Positions 17,435 through 26,448 of a stretch of 64,000 bases of DNA are shown piece after piece. The stretch is taken from contig NZ_CALWFZ010000004.1 in the NCBI RefSeq assembly GCF_944377805.1, positions 62,001-126,000 on the forward strand. The letters are read 5' to 3'. Position 1 is the stretch's first letter; the number at the start of each line of letters is the position of its first letter. Under the pieces are notes generated by a model. The model made no database searches. It was not told where the DNA came from and saw only the letters and a program-made list of their open reading frames with translations. A program made the position numbers and the translations under genes. This DNA comes from an uncultured Mediterraneibacter sp. (GTDB lineage Bacteria; Bacillota; Clostridia; Lachnospirales; Lachnospiraceae).

Positions 17435-18309
17435 TGAAAAAAAAGAATCAGACTTCTCATACAAACAGATATATTTTGATCGGCCTGTCTGTTTTCTGTG
17501 CGCTGATGATGGTGCTCTCATCGTTTTCGGACAGAGCTGCCGGCCCGTTTAAAGCGCTTGCAAATATCACAGTTATTCCTCTGCAGCAGGGGATCAACCA
17601 TATTGGCGGCTGGATGGGCGACATGAAGGATAATTTTGCTACCCTGCAGCAGCTTCAGGACGAGAATGACCGTCTGCAGGAGCAGGTTGACGCTCTGACG
17701 ACGGAGAATAACTATCTTTTGGAAGAGAGCTTTGAGTATGAGCGGCTTCAGGAACTCTATGAGCTGGATCAGAATTATGCGGAATATGAGAAAACGGCTG
17801 CCCATGTAATTGGCAGGGACTCGGGCAACTGGTTCAATACATTTACGATTGATAAGGGAAGCAGGGATGGAATTGCCGTGGACATGAACGTACTTGCGGG
17901 GAGCGGTCTTGTAGGTATTGTCACAGAAGTGGGGCCCACATGGTCAAAGGTCCGGTCTATTATCGATGATTCCACAAATGTAAGCGGTATGGTTCTCTCT
18001 ACCTCGGATACATGTATTGTGAAAGGTGATCTCTCCCTTATGAGCAGCGGACAGATTGCGTTTGACCAGATGGAGAACAATGAAAATACAGTGGCCGTCG
18101 GCGATCAGATTGTCACCTCATATATAAGTGACAAATACCTCCAGGGAATTCTGATCGGTTCAATCAGTGAGATCAATGTGGATTCCAACAATCTGACAAG
18201 ATCCGGTTATATTACACCGGCAGTTGATTTTAGAAACATTCAGGAGGTACTTGTAATCACGACGACAAAGGCGGAACTTACCGGTGAAAATGAGACTGAA
18301 GAACAGTAA
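17434..18309 (+). CDS. mreC: Rod shape-determining protein MreC
   Basis: 291 residues. A basic N-terminus, one transmembrane helix (about residues 12-30), a coiled coil (about residues 68-110) and the extracytoplasmic beta-domain core including IVTEVGPTWSKVRSIIDDS. MreC links MreB to the wall synthases PBP2 and RodA. It overlaps mreB by one base and is followed by mreD 34 nt later. Confidence 0.95.
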   Translation: MKKKNQTSHTNRYILIGLSVFCALMMVLSSFSDRAAGPFKALANITVIPLQQGINHIGGWMGDMKDNFATLQQLQDENDRLQEQVDALTTENNYLLEESFEYERLQELYELDQNYAEYEKTAAHVIGRDSGNWFNTFTIDKGSRDGIAVDMNVLAGSGLVGIVTEVGPTWSKVRSIIDDSTNVSGMVLSTSDTCIVKGDLSLMSSGQIAFDQMENNENTVAVGDQIVTSYISDKYLQGILIGSISEINVDSNNLTRSGYITPAVDFRNIQEVLVITTTKAELTGENETEEQ

Positions 18310-18343
18310 AACTCAGGTCGGACGGGGATAAGGAGTATAATAT

Positions 18344-18877
18344 ATGAAATTAATTAAGGTCAGACGGTTTGTTGTAACCGCTGTGATTCTTCTTGCTGCA
18401 TATCTGCTGCAGACATCGGTGTTCCCAGCGCTTGAAATTGCCGGAGTGAAACCGAATCTGCTGCTTATCGTGACGGCAGCTTTCGGTTTTATGCGCGGCT
18501 CCAGGGAGGGAATGCTCGTAGGGTTTGCTGCCGGACTTTTAGTTGATATTCAGTTCGGCAACATGATTGGCTTTTATGCGCTTATCTATTTGATCACAGG
18601 CTATGTAAACGGAATTTTTGAGCAGATTTATTTTGATGAGGACATAAAACTGCCTCTTTTTCTGATTGCAGGAAGTGATCTCCTGTATGGCGGAGCAGTC
18701 TATTTTCTGACGTTTCTGCTCAGAAGTGATTTTAATTTTCTTTATTATCTGAACCGGATTATAATTCCGGAAATGATTTATACAATTGTGATAACTATCG
18801 TTGTATATCCGCTCTTACTGTATATTAACCACAGATTGGAAGAGACAGAGAAAAGGAGTGCAAGCAAATTTGTTTAG
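18344..18877 (+). CDS. mreD: Rod shape-determining protein MreD
   Basis: 177 residues, strongly hydrophobic, with about five membrane spans and the PNLLLIVTAAFGFMRGS segment typical of MreD. ATAAGGAG precedes the ATG. Its 3' end overlaps the TTG start of the PBP2 gene, so the two are coupled. Confidence 0.93.
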   Translation: MKLIKVRRFVVTAVILLAAYLLQTSVFPALEIAGVKPNLLLIVTAAFGFMRGSREGMLVGFAAGLLVDIQFGNMIGFYALIYLITGYVNGIFEQIYFDEDIKLPLFLIAGSDLLYGGAVYFLTFLLRSDFNFLYYLNRIIIPEMIYTIVITIVVYPLLLYINHRLEETEKRSASKFV

Positions 18878-21731
18878 AGAAATTATTGACAGAGTAAAAG
18901 AAGCACTTGAATATATTATGAAATCCAGGCTGGTAGTCCTGATTCTCGTATTCTGCATGACATCACTGATACTGATCAGCCGTCTTTTCTACCTTCAGAT
19001 CGTGAGGGGAGAAGACTACCTGGAAAACTATGAACTTCAGATCAGAAGGACTACTCAGATTGCAGCTACCCGGGGAAACATCTTTGACAGGAACGGAAAT
19101 CTCCTGGCCTATAATGAACTTGCATATGCCGTGACGATCAGAGATACGATTCCCACCAATACAAAAGCGGATGAGAGGAATGAAATTCTAAATGGCATAT
19201 TGGATAAAGTACTCACGATCGTCGAGCAAAACGGAGATTCCGTGATCGACAGTTTCGGTATCATTTTAGATTCTTCCGGTGAATATCAGTTTGCGGAGAC
19301 AAATGAGACCCGGCGGCTGCGTTTTGTGGCTGATGTATACGGGAAGGCATACACGGATGATCTGTCAGATGATCAGCGAACCCAGTCAGCCGCGGAGATA
19401 ATGCATTATCTCTGTTCAAAGCGGTACGGTCTTGAGGAGGAGGGCAGTGACCCGGCCTATATTCTGAAGATGGTTAATATGCGCTATGCTATGGCTCTAA
19501 ACGGTTATCAGCAGTATATCTCCACCCCTCTGGCATCTGATGTAAGTGACGAGACTGTGGCCGCGATTATGGAAAACCAGGATTCTCTGACCGGTGTAGA
19601 CGTAGAAGAAACTTCCCTTCGACGCTATCCGGACGGCGAATACTTTGCATCCATCATCGGATATACAGGGCCAATGTCTCAGGATGAATACGACGCGCTT
19701 GATGAGAGTGAAAAGGAGAAATATACGCTCTCGGATATTGTGGGAAAATGGGGGATCGAACAGGTATATGATAGTACGCTTCAGGGAGAAAAAGGGAAAG
19801 CGACTTATTATGTCGATAATCTCGGAAGGGTGACGGACACTGTCAGTACGACAGATCCGAAAGCAGGGAATGACGTCTATCTGACAATTGACAAAGATCT
19901 TCAGATCAGCGCCTATAAACTGCTGGAAGAAAAGATTGCCGGAATACTGCTCAGCAAACTGACGAATATCCTAAATTATGACCCATCGGTTGCCAGTGAC
20001 GCGAGCGAGATTATAATTCCGGTAAGCGATGCCTATCACGCGTTTATTGCCAATGGCATAATTGACATGGATCACTTTGGAAGCGAAGATGCCGGAACAG
20101 CAGAGCAGGCAGTAAGCTCTGTATTTGAGTCCAGAAGAGAGTCGGTTCTTGCGGAGATTATATCCCAGCTTCAGAATCCTGATGCGCCTGCATACCGGGA
20201 ACTCTCAGATGAGATGCAGGCATATATGTCTTATATTTACCGCGACGTACTGGTAGATCAGACCGGAATCATCATCTCAGATGCAGTGGACGCATCGGAT
20301 GAAACGCTGCTGGCGTGGACTCAGGAAGAGACGATCAGCCTGTATACATTTCTGAACTACGCAATCTCACAGAACTGGATCGACACATCCACTCTGGGAG
20401 ACAGCACATACTCAAGTTCAGAAGAGATCTATCAGGAAATCGTGACGTATCTTGAGGATTATTTGAGCAATGCCAGTGATTTCGACAAACTTCTCTATGA
20501 ATATCTTATAAAATCAGGGAGTATCACTGGCAGACAGATCTGTGCGATTGTGTATGAACAGGGAGTTCTTCCTATGGAAGAAGATACTTATAACGGACTT
20601 TTAAACGGAACGGTTGACGCTTACGGATGGCTGTACAATAAGATCCAGAATCTCGAGATTACGCCGGGACAGCTGGCTCTTGAGCCGTATTCGGGAGGGC
20701 TTGTTGTAACAGACCCCAATACCGGAGACGTCCTTGCGTGCGTCTCCTATCCGGGATACGACAATAACAGGCTGGCAAATACGATGGATTCCGCGTATTA
20801 TAATCAGCTGGCTACCGGAACGGCCCGTACCTTCTATAACCGTGCGACTCAGGAAAAGACTGCTCCAGGTTCCACTTTCAAGATGGTATCGGCTACGGCC
20901 GGTCTTGAGGAGGGCGTAATTGACGGCGGAACAAGAGTATACTGTAACGGAGAATTCACAACAGTAACTCCAAGCCCGAAGTGCTGGATTCACCCGAATG
21001 GTCATGGCTCGCTCGACGTTGTCGGCGCCATTGAAAATTCATGCAACGTCTTTTTCTACACGGTGGGGTACGACCTCAGTATTAATTCCGAAGGGAAGTA
21101 CGACAGTGATCTTGGAACAGACCGTCTTGCAAAATATGCGGAAATGTTCGGACTCGGAGAAAAATCAGGAGTCGAGATCGATGAGGCGTCACCGGATATA
21201 TCGGATGAATACTCCGTACAGTCTGCGATCGGACAGGGAACAAACAATTACACGGTCAGCCAGTTGAACCGGTATGTCACAGCAGTGGCAAACCGAGGCA
21301 CAGTCTATGATCTGACACTGGTCGACAAGACGACAGATGCGAACGGAGACCTTCTGCGTGACAACGAAGCTGAAGTGGTAAGGACAATGGACGAGATCAG
21401 TACCTCGACATGGGACATGCTTCAGGAAGGTATGGAACGCATGGTAAGCAGTCACTCTTCCACATTTTCCGGGCTGGGCTTTTCTATGGCCGGGAAAACC
21501 GGTACGGCGCAGCAAAACGAACTTCATGCGGATCACGCCCTCTTTGTGGGATACGCGCCTGCTGACTCACCGGAAATATCAATTGCGACCCGTATTACTT
21601 ACGGATATAACTCAGGATATGCTTCTGAGGTCGGAAGAGACGTGGCACGCATCTACTTTAACCCGGAGCTTGCCGATGAACTGATTACCGGACAGGCTGC
21701 GAACCTTGGCGGCGAGATGGCAGGAGATTAA
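18870..21731 (+). CDS. mrdA: Penicillin-binding protein 2 (elongation-specific transpeptidase) with large insertion
   Basis: 953 residues, versus 600-700 for most PBP2 proteins. One N-terminal membrane helix (about residues 18-40), a dimerisation domain with RGNIFDRNG, then the transpeptidase domain with STFK (Ser668), SCN (Ser724) and KTG (Lys876). Between LTIDKDLQ (about 342) and SGGLVVTDP (about 608) lies an acidic, helix-rich insertion of about 255 residues. The start is TTG 18870 behind AAAGGAG (18853-18859), overlapping mreD. It cross-links lateral wall peptidoglycan with RodA, which is encoded a few genes downstream. Confidence 0.93.
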   Translation: MFREIIDRVKEALEYIMKSRLVVLILVFCMTSLILISRLFYLQIVRGEDYLENYELQIRRTTQIAATRGNIFDRNGNLLAYNELAYAVTIRDTIPTNTKADERNEILNGILDKVLTIVEQNGDSVIDSFGIILDSSGEYQFAETNETRRLRFVADVYGKAYTDDLSDDQRTQSAAEIMHYLCSKRYGLEEEGSDPAYILKMVNMRYAMALNGYQQYISTPLASDVSDETVAAIMENQDSLTGVDVEETSLRRYPDGEYFASIIGYTGPMSQDEYDALDESEKEKYTLSDIVGKWGIEQVYDSTLQGEKGKATYYVDNLGRVTDTVSTTDPKAGNDVYLTIDKDLQISAYKLLEEKIAGILLSKLTNILNYDPSVASDASEIIIPVSDAYHAFIANGIIDMDHFGSEDAGTAEQAVSSVFESRRESVLAEIISQLQNPDAPAYRELSDEMQAYMSYIYRDVLVDQTGIIISDAVDASDETLLAWTQEETISLYTFLNYAISQNWIDTSTLGDSTYSSSEEIYQEIVTYLEDYLSNASDFDKLLYEYLIKSGSITGRQICAIVYEQGVLPMEEDTYNGLLNGTVDAYGWLYNKIQNLEITPGQLALEPYSGGLVVTDPNTGDVLACVSYPGYDNNRLANTMDSAYYNQLATGTARTFYNRATQEKTAPGSTFKMVSATAGLEEGVIDGGTRVYCNGEFTTVTPSPKCWIHPNGHGSLDVVGAIENSCNVFFYTVGYDLSINSEGKYDSDLGTDRLAKYAEMFGLGEKSGVEIDEASPDISDEYSVQSAIGQGTNNYTVSQLNRYVTAVANRGTVYDLTLVDKTTDANGDLLRDNEAEVVRTMDEISTSTWDMLQEGMERMVSSHSSTFSGLGFSMAGKTGTAQQNELHADHALFVGYAPADSPEISIATRITYGYNSGYASEVGRDVARIYFNPELADELITGQAANLGGEMAGD

Positions 21732-21746
21732 TAGTGAGGGATGCAT

Positions 21747-22397
21747 ATGGACAGGCTGGTAACGATCAGAAGCAGCCGTTACGGGTTGGATATTGAGCTG
21801 AAATCTGAGGTTAATTTTGAGCAGATCCTGGATCAGCTCAATGGAAAACTGGAGAATTCGTCAAGATTTTTCAAAAACGCGAAGATGGCGGTCAGCTTCA
21901 GCGGACGTACACTGAGCCGTACAGAAGAAGAGCGCATACTGGATATTATTCATCGGAATACACAGATTGAAGTAGTCTGCATCATTGAAAATGATGAACA
22001 GTATGGGGCGGTATACAAAAGCATTGTAGAACAGACTCTTTCCGAGGCGGAAAAGAGGGAAGGCCTGTTTTACAGAGGAACCCTTGAGAGGGGACAGATA
22101 CTGGAGATGGATTCAGATATTGTAATTCTCGGGGATGTTGAACCCGGAGCTTTTGTGACTGCCAGAGGCAGCATCGTGATCATGGGAGGCCTCTACGGAT
22201 CGGCGCATGCGGGCGCTGACGGCAACAGAGATGCATTTGTATCCGCGCTCTTTTTACAGCCAAAGCAACTTGGCATTGCGGATATTGAAGCAAAGCGGCA
22301 CATTATTTGCCAGGAAAGCCTGAGCATAAAAGGCCCTAAGATTGCTGTTGTGGACGGACGGCGCATTTATCTGGACCCTCTTGTGGATTATCGTTAG
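21747..22397 (+). CDS. minC: Septum site-determining protein MinC
   Basis: About 216 residues. A variable N-terminal FtsZ-inhibiting domain and a C-terminal beta-helical domain with GDVEPGAFVTARGSIVIMG and GSAHAG repeats (about 130-165). MinC blocks FtsZ assembly away from midcell together with MinD. Of two nearby ATGs, 21747 is correctly spaced from GAGGG (21736-21740). It is followed by minD and minE. Confidence 0.93.
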   Translation: MDRLVTIRSSRYGLDIELKSEVNFEQILDQLNGKLENSSRFFKNAKMAVSFSGRTLSRTEEERILDIIHRNTQIEVVCIIENDEQYGAVYKSIVEQTLSEAEKREGLFYRGTLERGQILEMDSDIVILGDVEPGAFVTARGSIVIMGGLYGSAHAGADGNRDAFVSALFLQPKQLGIADIEAKRHIICQESLSIKGPKIAVVDGRRIYLDPLVDYR

Positions 22398-22421
22398 ATC
22401 TATATGTAGGAGGAAAGCATC

Positions 22422-23213
22422 ATGGGAGAGGTTATAGTCATAACATCAGGAAAAGGAGGCGTCGGGAAAACGACTACGACAGCTAATATCGGGATCGGAT
22501 TGTCGGAACTCGGCAATAAGGTAATGGTGATCGATACGGATCTGGGCCTTCGCAATCTGGATGTGGTAATGGGACTTGAAAACAGAATTGTATATAATAT
22601 GGTGGATGTAATAGAGGGAAACTGCCGGCTCAAACAGGCGCTGATAAAGGATAAACGGTACCCAGACCTTTATCTGCTCCCCTCGGCACAGACCAGGGAT
22701 AAAACAAGCGTATCCCCGGAACAGATGAAAAAACTCATTGACGAGATCCGGGAAGACTATGACTTTATTCTTCTTGACTGCCCCGCCGGGATCGAGCAGG
22801 GATTCCAAAACGCAATTGCGGGCGCGGACCGCTCGATTGTAGTGACTACCCCGGAAGTGTCAGCCATCCGGGACGCTGACAGAATCATCGGACTGCTTGA
22901 GGCTTCCGGTATCAGAAAAAACGAGCTTCTGATAAATCGCATACGGATTGATATGGTAAAAAGAGGCGATATGATGTCAGTGGAGGATGTCACAGAGATA
23001 CTGGCCATTGATCTTCTGGGGGTGATTCCGGATGACGAACAGGTTGTTATCGCGACGAACCAGGGGGAGCCGGTAGTCGGGGAAGACTCTCTGGCCGGAC
23101 GCTCCTACATGAATATATGCCACAGACTTATGGGTGAAGAGATACCGATGGAAGATTATATGAAACCCGATGGAATTATAGAGAAGATTTCCAGTTTCTT
23201 CCGCAGAAGTTAG
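22422..23213 (+). CDS. minD: Septum site-determining ATPase MinD
   Basis: 263 residues. Deviant Walker A GKGGVGKTT at residues 10-18, switch regions DTDLGLRNLD and DCPAGIEQGF, and a C-terminal amphipathic tail (EKISSFFRRS) that fits a membrane-targeting sequence. MinD binds the membrane in the ATP form and recruits MinC. AGGAGG precedes the ATG. Confidence 0.97.
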   Translation: MGEVIVITSGKGGVGKTTTTANIGIGLSELGNKVMVIDTDLGLRNLDVVMGLENRIVYNMVDVIEGNCRLKQALIKDKRYPDLYLLPSAQTRDKTSVSPEQMKKLIDEIREDYDFILLDCPAGIEQGFQNAIAGADRSIVVTTPEVSAIRDADRIIGLLEASGIRKNELLINRIRIDMVKRGDMMSVEDVTEILAIDLLGVIPDDEQVVIATNQGEPVVGEDSLAGRSYMNICHRLMGEEIPMEDYMKPDGIIEKISSFFRRS

Positions 23214-23226
23214 GAGGGAACAGTAG

Positions 23227-23436
23227 ATGAGTGTACAGTCTGTTTGTATTGCAAAAGAAAGACTGAAGAATCTGTTGGTTTCCGACAGAATGCAGTGTAC
23301 ACCCGATGCAGTGGAAAGACTGACAAAAGATCTGTATCAGACAGTCTCAAAGTATATGGAGATCGAACAGGATAAAATCTCGATAGAAATTACCCGCAAT
23401 GATATACATATAAAATACATGGGAGAAAACAATTGA
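23227..23436 (+). CDS. minE: Cell division topological specificity factor MinE, short form
   Basis: Only 69 residues. The MinD-contact helix IAKERLKNLLV (residues 8-18) and the dimerisation segment DLYQTVSKYMEIEQDKISIEI are recognisable. Upstream of the contact helix there are just seven residues, not the 10-15-residue amphipathic membrane-targeting stretch seen in E. coli and many clostridial MinE proteins. The C-terminus is also short. AGGAGG precedes the ATG, and no alternative upstream start exists before the minD stop. The stop overlaps the rodA TTG. Confidence 0.88.
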   Translation: MSVQSVCIAKERLKNLLVSDRMQCTPDAVERLTKDLYQTVSKYMEIEQDKISIEITRNDIHIKYMGENN

Positions 23437-24566
23437 AATTTTTTCTGAAAAAGCTTAATTTACATTATAATATTAAAGACTATAAGCTGGGGCTTGTAAT
23501 CCCCGTCATTGTTCTTTCCGTGATCGGAATCCTGATGGTGGGAAGCGCTCGCCCGGATTATATGGACCGCCAGATTCTGGGAGTAGTTCTGGGAATTATC
23601 GCGATGATCGTCATATCGCTGATTGATTATAAGTGGATTCTCAATCTGTACTGGCCGATGTATTTTCTGAATCTTGTTTTTCTGGCCGCGATATGGATCC
23701 CCGGACTGGGAGTTTCGGCAAACGGGGCGAGGAGATGGCTGAACCTGGGATTCCAGTTCCAGCCGTCGGATCTTACAAAAATCCTGATGATCCTGTTTTT
23801 TGCCCGCTTTCTTTCTGACCGGGAGCGTGAGATCAACAGGCCGAAAGTGATCCTTCAGGCCATAGCTCTGATTTTGCCGTCACTTGTAATGATTTATGCT
23901 CAGCCGAACCTGTCCACTACCATCTGTGTGGCGGCTCTGTTTTGTGCCCTGATGTTTCTGGGAGGACTGAGTTATAAGTTCGTTGGAACCGTGCTTGCCA
24001 TTACGATTCCGACAGTCGTGATTTTTCTGGCTGTCGCGGTACAGCCAAACCAGCCGTTTCTCCGGGATTATCAGCAGGAGCGTATTCTGGCATGGCTGGA
24101 ACCGGAAAAATATGCGGATGATGAATCTTACCAGCAGCTTAACTCAGTTATGGCCATTGGATCCGGCCAGCTTTCCGGAAAAGGCTATAACAATGACGAT
24201 ACCACATCTGTTAAAAACGGAAATTTTGTCTCAGAACCTCAGACAGACTTTATTTTTGCAATAATTGGTGAAGAATTGGGATTTGTGGGTTGTTGTGTGG
24301 TTATATTTTTGATATTATTGATTGTAATAGGATGTATTATGATTGGCTTGAAAGCGAAAGATACAGGGGGACGAATCATCTGCGGCGGCGTCGCCGCGCT
24401 GATAGGGATACAGAGCTTTATCAATATCAGTGTGGCTACTTTGATCCTTCCAAACACGGGATTGTCGCTGCCCTTTGTAAGTTATGGACTGACTTCCGTT
24501 GTGTGCTTTTTTATGGGGATCGGTTTCGTACTGAATGTCGGTTTACAGCCTAATAAATATCAGTAA
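23433..24566 (+). CDS. rodA: SEDS-family peptidoglycan polymerase RodA
   Basis: 377 residues with about ten hydrophobic spans. The SEDS motifs NGARRWLNLG, the large loop with DYQQERILAWLEPEKY and AIGSGQLSGKGYNN, and PFVSYGLTSV are all present. It polymerises glycan strands for cell elongation, partnered with PBP2. The start is TTG 23433, overlapping the minE stop, with GGGAGA upstream. Operon position after min genes favours RodA over FtsW or SpoVE. Confidence 0.92.
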   Translation: MKFFLKKLNLHYNIKDYKLGLVIPVIVLSVIGILMVGSARPDYMDRQILGVVLGIIAMIVISLIDYKWILNLYWPMYFLNLVFLAAIWIPGLGVSANGARRWLNLGFQFQPSDLTKILMILFFARFLSDREREINRPKVILQAIALILPSLVMIYAQPNLSTTICVAALFCALMFLGGLSYKFVGTVLAITIPTVVIFLAVAVQPNQPFLRDYQQERILAWLEPEKYADDESYQQLNSVMAIGSGQLSGKGYNNDDTTSVKNGNFVSEPQTDFIFAIIGEELGFVGCCVVIFLILLIVIGCIMIGLKAKDTGGRIICGGVAALIGIQSFINISVATLILPNTGLSLPFVSYGLTSVVCFFMGIGFVLNVGLQPNKYQ

Positions 24567-24578
24567 GGAGTGACGATT

Positions 24579-24974
24579 ATGAATATCGGCCTGATTGCGC
24601 ATGATGCGAAAAAGAAGCTGATGCAGAATTTCTGTATTGCATACCGCGGAATACTCAGCAAGCATGAGCTGTACGCTACGGAAACGACAGGGATTCTTGT
24701 TGAAAGTGTAACTAATTTAAGTATTCACAAATTTCTGGCGGGTCATCTGGGCGGTAAGCAGCAGCTTGGCTCCCAGATCGAGCATAACAATATCGATCTG
24801 CTCATTTTCTTTCGTGATCCGCTCTCACCCCGTTCGCATGAGCCGGATGTCAATGATATTGTAAAACTGTGCGATATGTACAATATACCTATCGCTACTA
24901 ATATTGCGACAGCGGAAGCGTTGATTCTTGCACTTGACAGAGGAGATTTAGACTGGCGTGAAATGTACAAATAG
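24579..24974 (+). CDS. mgsA: Methylglyoxal synthase homologue with altered active site
   Basis: 131 residues. The family reaction converts dihydroxyacetone phosphate to methylglyoxal. Recognisable motifs are IAHDAKKK (Asp9), ATETTG (33-38), HLGGKQQLG (56-64), DPLSPRSHEPDV (80-91) and ATNIATAEAL. At the position of the E. coli catalytic base Asp71 (GGDQQ) this protein has Lys60, and the usual ATGTTG is ATETTG. His87 and Asp90 (E. coli His98, Asp101) are kept. Activity is therefore uncertain. The start is ATG 24579 behind AAGGAG rather than GTG 24570. Confidence 0.8.
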   Translation: MNIGLIAHDAKKKLMQNFCIAYRGILSKHELYATETTGILVESVTNLSIHKFLAGHLGGKQQLGSQIEHNNIDLLIFFRDPLSPRSHEPDVNDIVKLCDMYNIPIATNIATAEALILALDRGDLDWREMYK

Positions 24975-24978
24975 TCAA

Positions 24979-26031
24979 ATGGATCAAAGGGCCAGGCGCC
25001 GATCCAGAATACAGAGAAAAAGAAGAAAAAGACAGCGGCTTATTGCGGCTCTGCTGATCTGCCTTGTTGTTCTCGCGGGGGCAGGTTCTGCCGTGGGAGT
25101 CTTTATATTTGATCAGTTTCAAAATTATACTGCCGACTATGAAGCGGCTAACTATAACAGCAGCCTTTATCAGGGGAACATGTTCTCAACTGATCTCTGC
25201 GTGACTGCCGGAGAAGTATCTTTAGAAGGGTTCTCTCCTGATCCCCAGATGTATTCCGCAGGTCTGTTTGATCTGGAGAAGAGAGAGGTGCTCTGTGGAT
25301 ACAATGTCTTTAATAAAGTGTATCCGGCAAGCACAACGAAAGTTATGACTGCGTATGTCGCGCTTAAGTACGGTAATCTGGACGATGTAGTTACTGTTAG
25401 CGAGAACGCATGTGATTTCAACTGGGATGAAGTGACAAGCGGCCTGCGCGCCGGTGATAAAGTTACAATGTATGACTTGCTGTGCGGACTGATTCTCCAT
25501 TCGGGAAATGACTGCGGCACGGCGATTGCGGAGCATATTTCGGGAAGCGAGGAAGCGTTTGCGGAGCTGATGAATCAGGAGGCCGCGGCTCTTGGAGCAA
25601 CCGGGTCTCATTTTATGAATCCCCACGGGCTCCATGATGACAACCACTATATGACAGCCTATGACCTGTATCTGATCTTCAATGCATGTATACAGGATGA
25701 GCGGTTTGTGGATATTATATCTATGGATTCCTATACCGGTACTCTGACCGGCGCGGACGGTGCCGTCCGTAACGAGGTCTGGACTCCTACGAATCTTTAC
25801 AGCAGCGGAACCAGAGCTATGCCTGAAGGGATCAGGGTACTTGGAGGCAAGACAGGTACGACAAAGCTGGCAGGCAACTGTCTTGTTATTTATGAAGAGG
25901 ATCTGGAAAATCATCCGTACATTTCTGTAATTATGGGAGCGCCGGGAAGGGACAAACTCTATGAGCAGATGGATCAGATGATGATACAGGGAATTACTTC
26001 CGGACAGTCAGCGGATACAGATGCTGCCTGA
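24979..26031 (+). CDS. D-alanyl-D-alanine carboxypeptidase (PBP5/6 type)
   Basis: About 350 residues. A very basic N-terminus (RRRSRIQRKRRKRQR), one membrane helix (about 24-44), then a class A low-molecular-weight PBP domain with STTK (Ser118), SGN (Ser175) and KTGTT (Lys291). It trims the terminal D-Ala from peptidoglycan pentapeptides. The C-terminal PBP5 beta domain appears to be missing, since the protein ends soon after the KTG motif. The start is uncertain: ATG 24979 lies 4 nt after the mgsA stop without a clear ribosome site, while GTG 24958 has AGGAG 12 nt upstream. Confidence 0.9.
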   Translation: MDQRARRRSRIQRKRRKRQRLIAALLICLVVLAGAGSAVGVFIFDQFQNYTADYEAANYNSSLYQGNMFSTDLCVTAGEVSLEGFSPDPQMYSAGLFDLEKREVLCGYNVFNKVYPASTTKVMTAYVALKYGNLDDVVTVSENACDFNWDEVTSGLRAGDKVTMYDLLCGLILHSGNDCGTAIAEHISGSEEAFAELMNQEAAALGATGSHFMNPHGLHDDNHYMTAYDLYLIFNACIQDERFVDIISMDSYTGTLTGADGAVRNEVWTPTNLYSSGTRAMPEGIRVLGGKTGTTKLAGNCLVIYEEDLENHPYISVIMGAPGRDKLYEQMDQMMIQGITSGQSADTDAA

Positions 26032-26057
26032 CAGCTTTAAGAAATATGTGAATAAGA

Positions 26058-26099
26058 AAGCCTTCCTTTCCTGAAGTATATCAGGAGCGGAAGGCTTTT
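26058..26099. terminator. Bidirectional terminator between carboxypeptidase and DUF378 genes
   Basis: A stem AAGCCTTCC / GGAAGGCTT with a further TTCCTGA / TCAGGA helix inside, then TTTTT on the plus strand and an A-rich 5' flank that supplies a T-tract for the minus strand. It lies between two convergent genes. Confidence 0.8.
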
Positions 26100-26120
26100 T
26101 ATGGTTTTCTATTTTGATTT

Positions 26121-26324
26121 CTATTCTGACATGCCCCTGATTCTGCCGTACAGGCTGAGAAGATACAGTCCGCACAGGCCGACAAGGGTGTAAATGATTC
26201 TAGACAGCCAGCTCAGATTGCCAAAAAGAAAAGATACCAGATCAAATCGGAAAACACCGACTAAAAGCCAGTTGACTGCTCCAATGATCACAAGTGTCAG
26301 AGCTGTGTAATCAAACCATTTCAT
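26121..26324 (-). CDS. DUF378 family small membrane protein
   Basis: 67 residues with two membrane spans and the DUF378 pattern: YTALTLVIIGAVNWLLVG at the N-terminus, then FDLVSFLFG and IIYTLVGLCGLYLL. Function is unknown for the family (Bacillus YuzA is a member). AAAGGAGG precedes the ATG. It is a lone gene facing the carboxypeptidase and divergent from the HlyD-like operon. Confidence 0.85.
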   Translation of the reverse strand: MKWFDYTALTLVIIGAVNWLLVGVFRFDLVSFLFGNLSWLSRIIYTLVGLCGLYLLSLYGRIRGMSE

Positions 26325-26373
26325 TTTATTTCCTCCTTTATCGTCTCAATATTTTTAGTATTTCCTTAAAAAC

Positions 26374-26402
26374 TGGAAATATACACGGTAAAGTGATATA
26401 CT
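26374..26402 (+). promoter_or_regulatory. Candidate promoter of the HlyD-like/sepF operon
   Basis: TATACT (26397-26402) with a weaker TGGAAA (26374-26379) 17 nt upstream. It lies 47 nt before the TTG start. Confidence 0.45.
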
Positions 26403-26448
26403 AACTAGGTTAAAGATTTTAAGTTGATATTAAAAGGCGGGATCTGAC

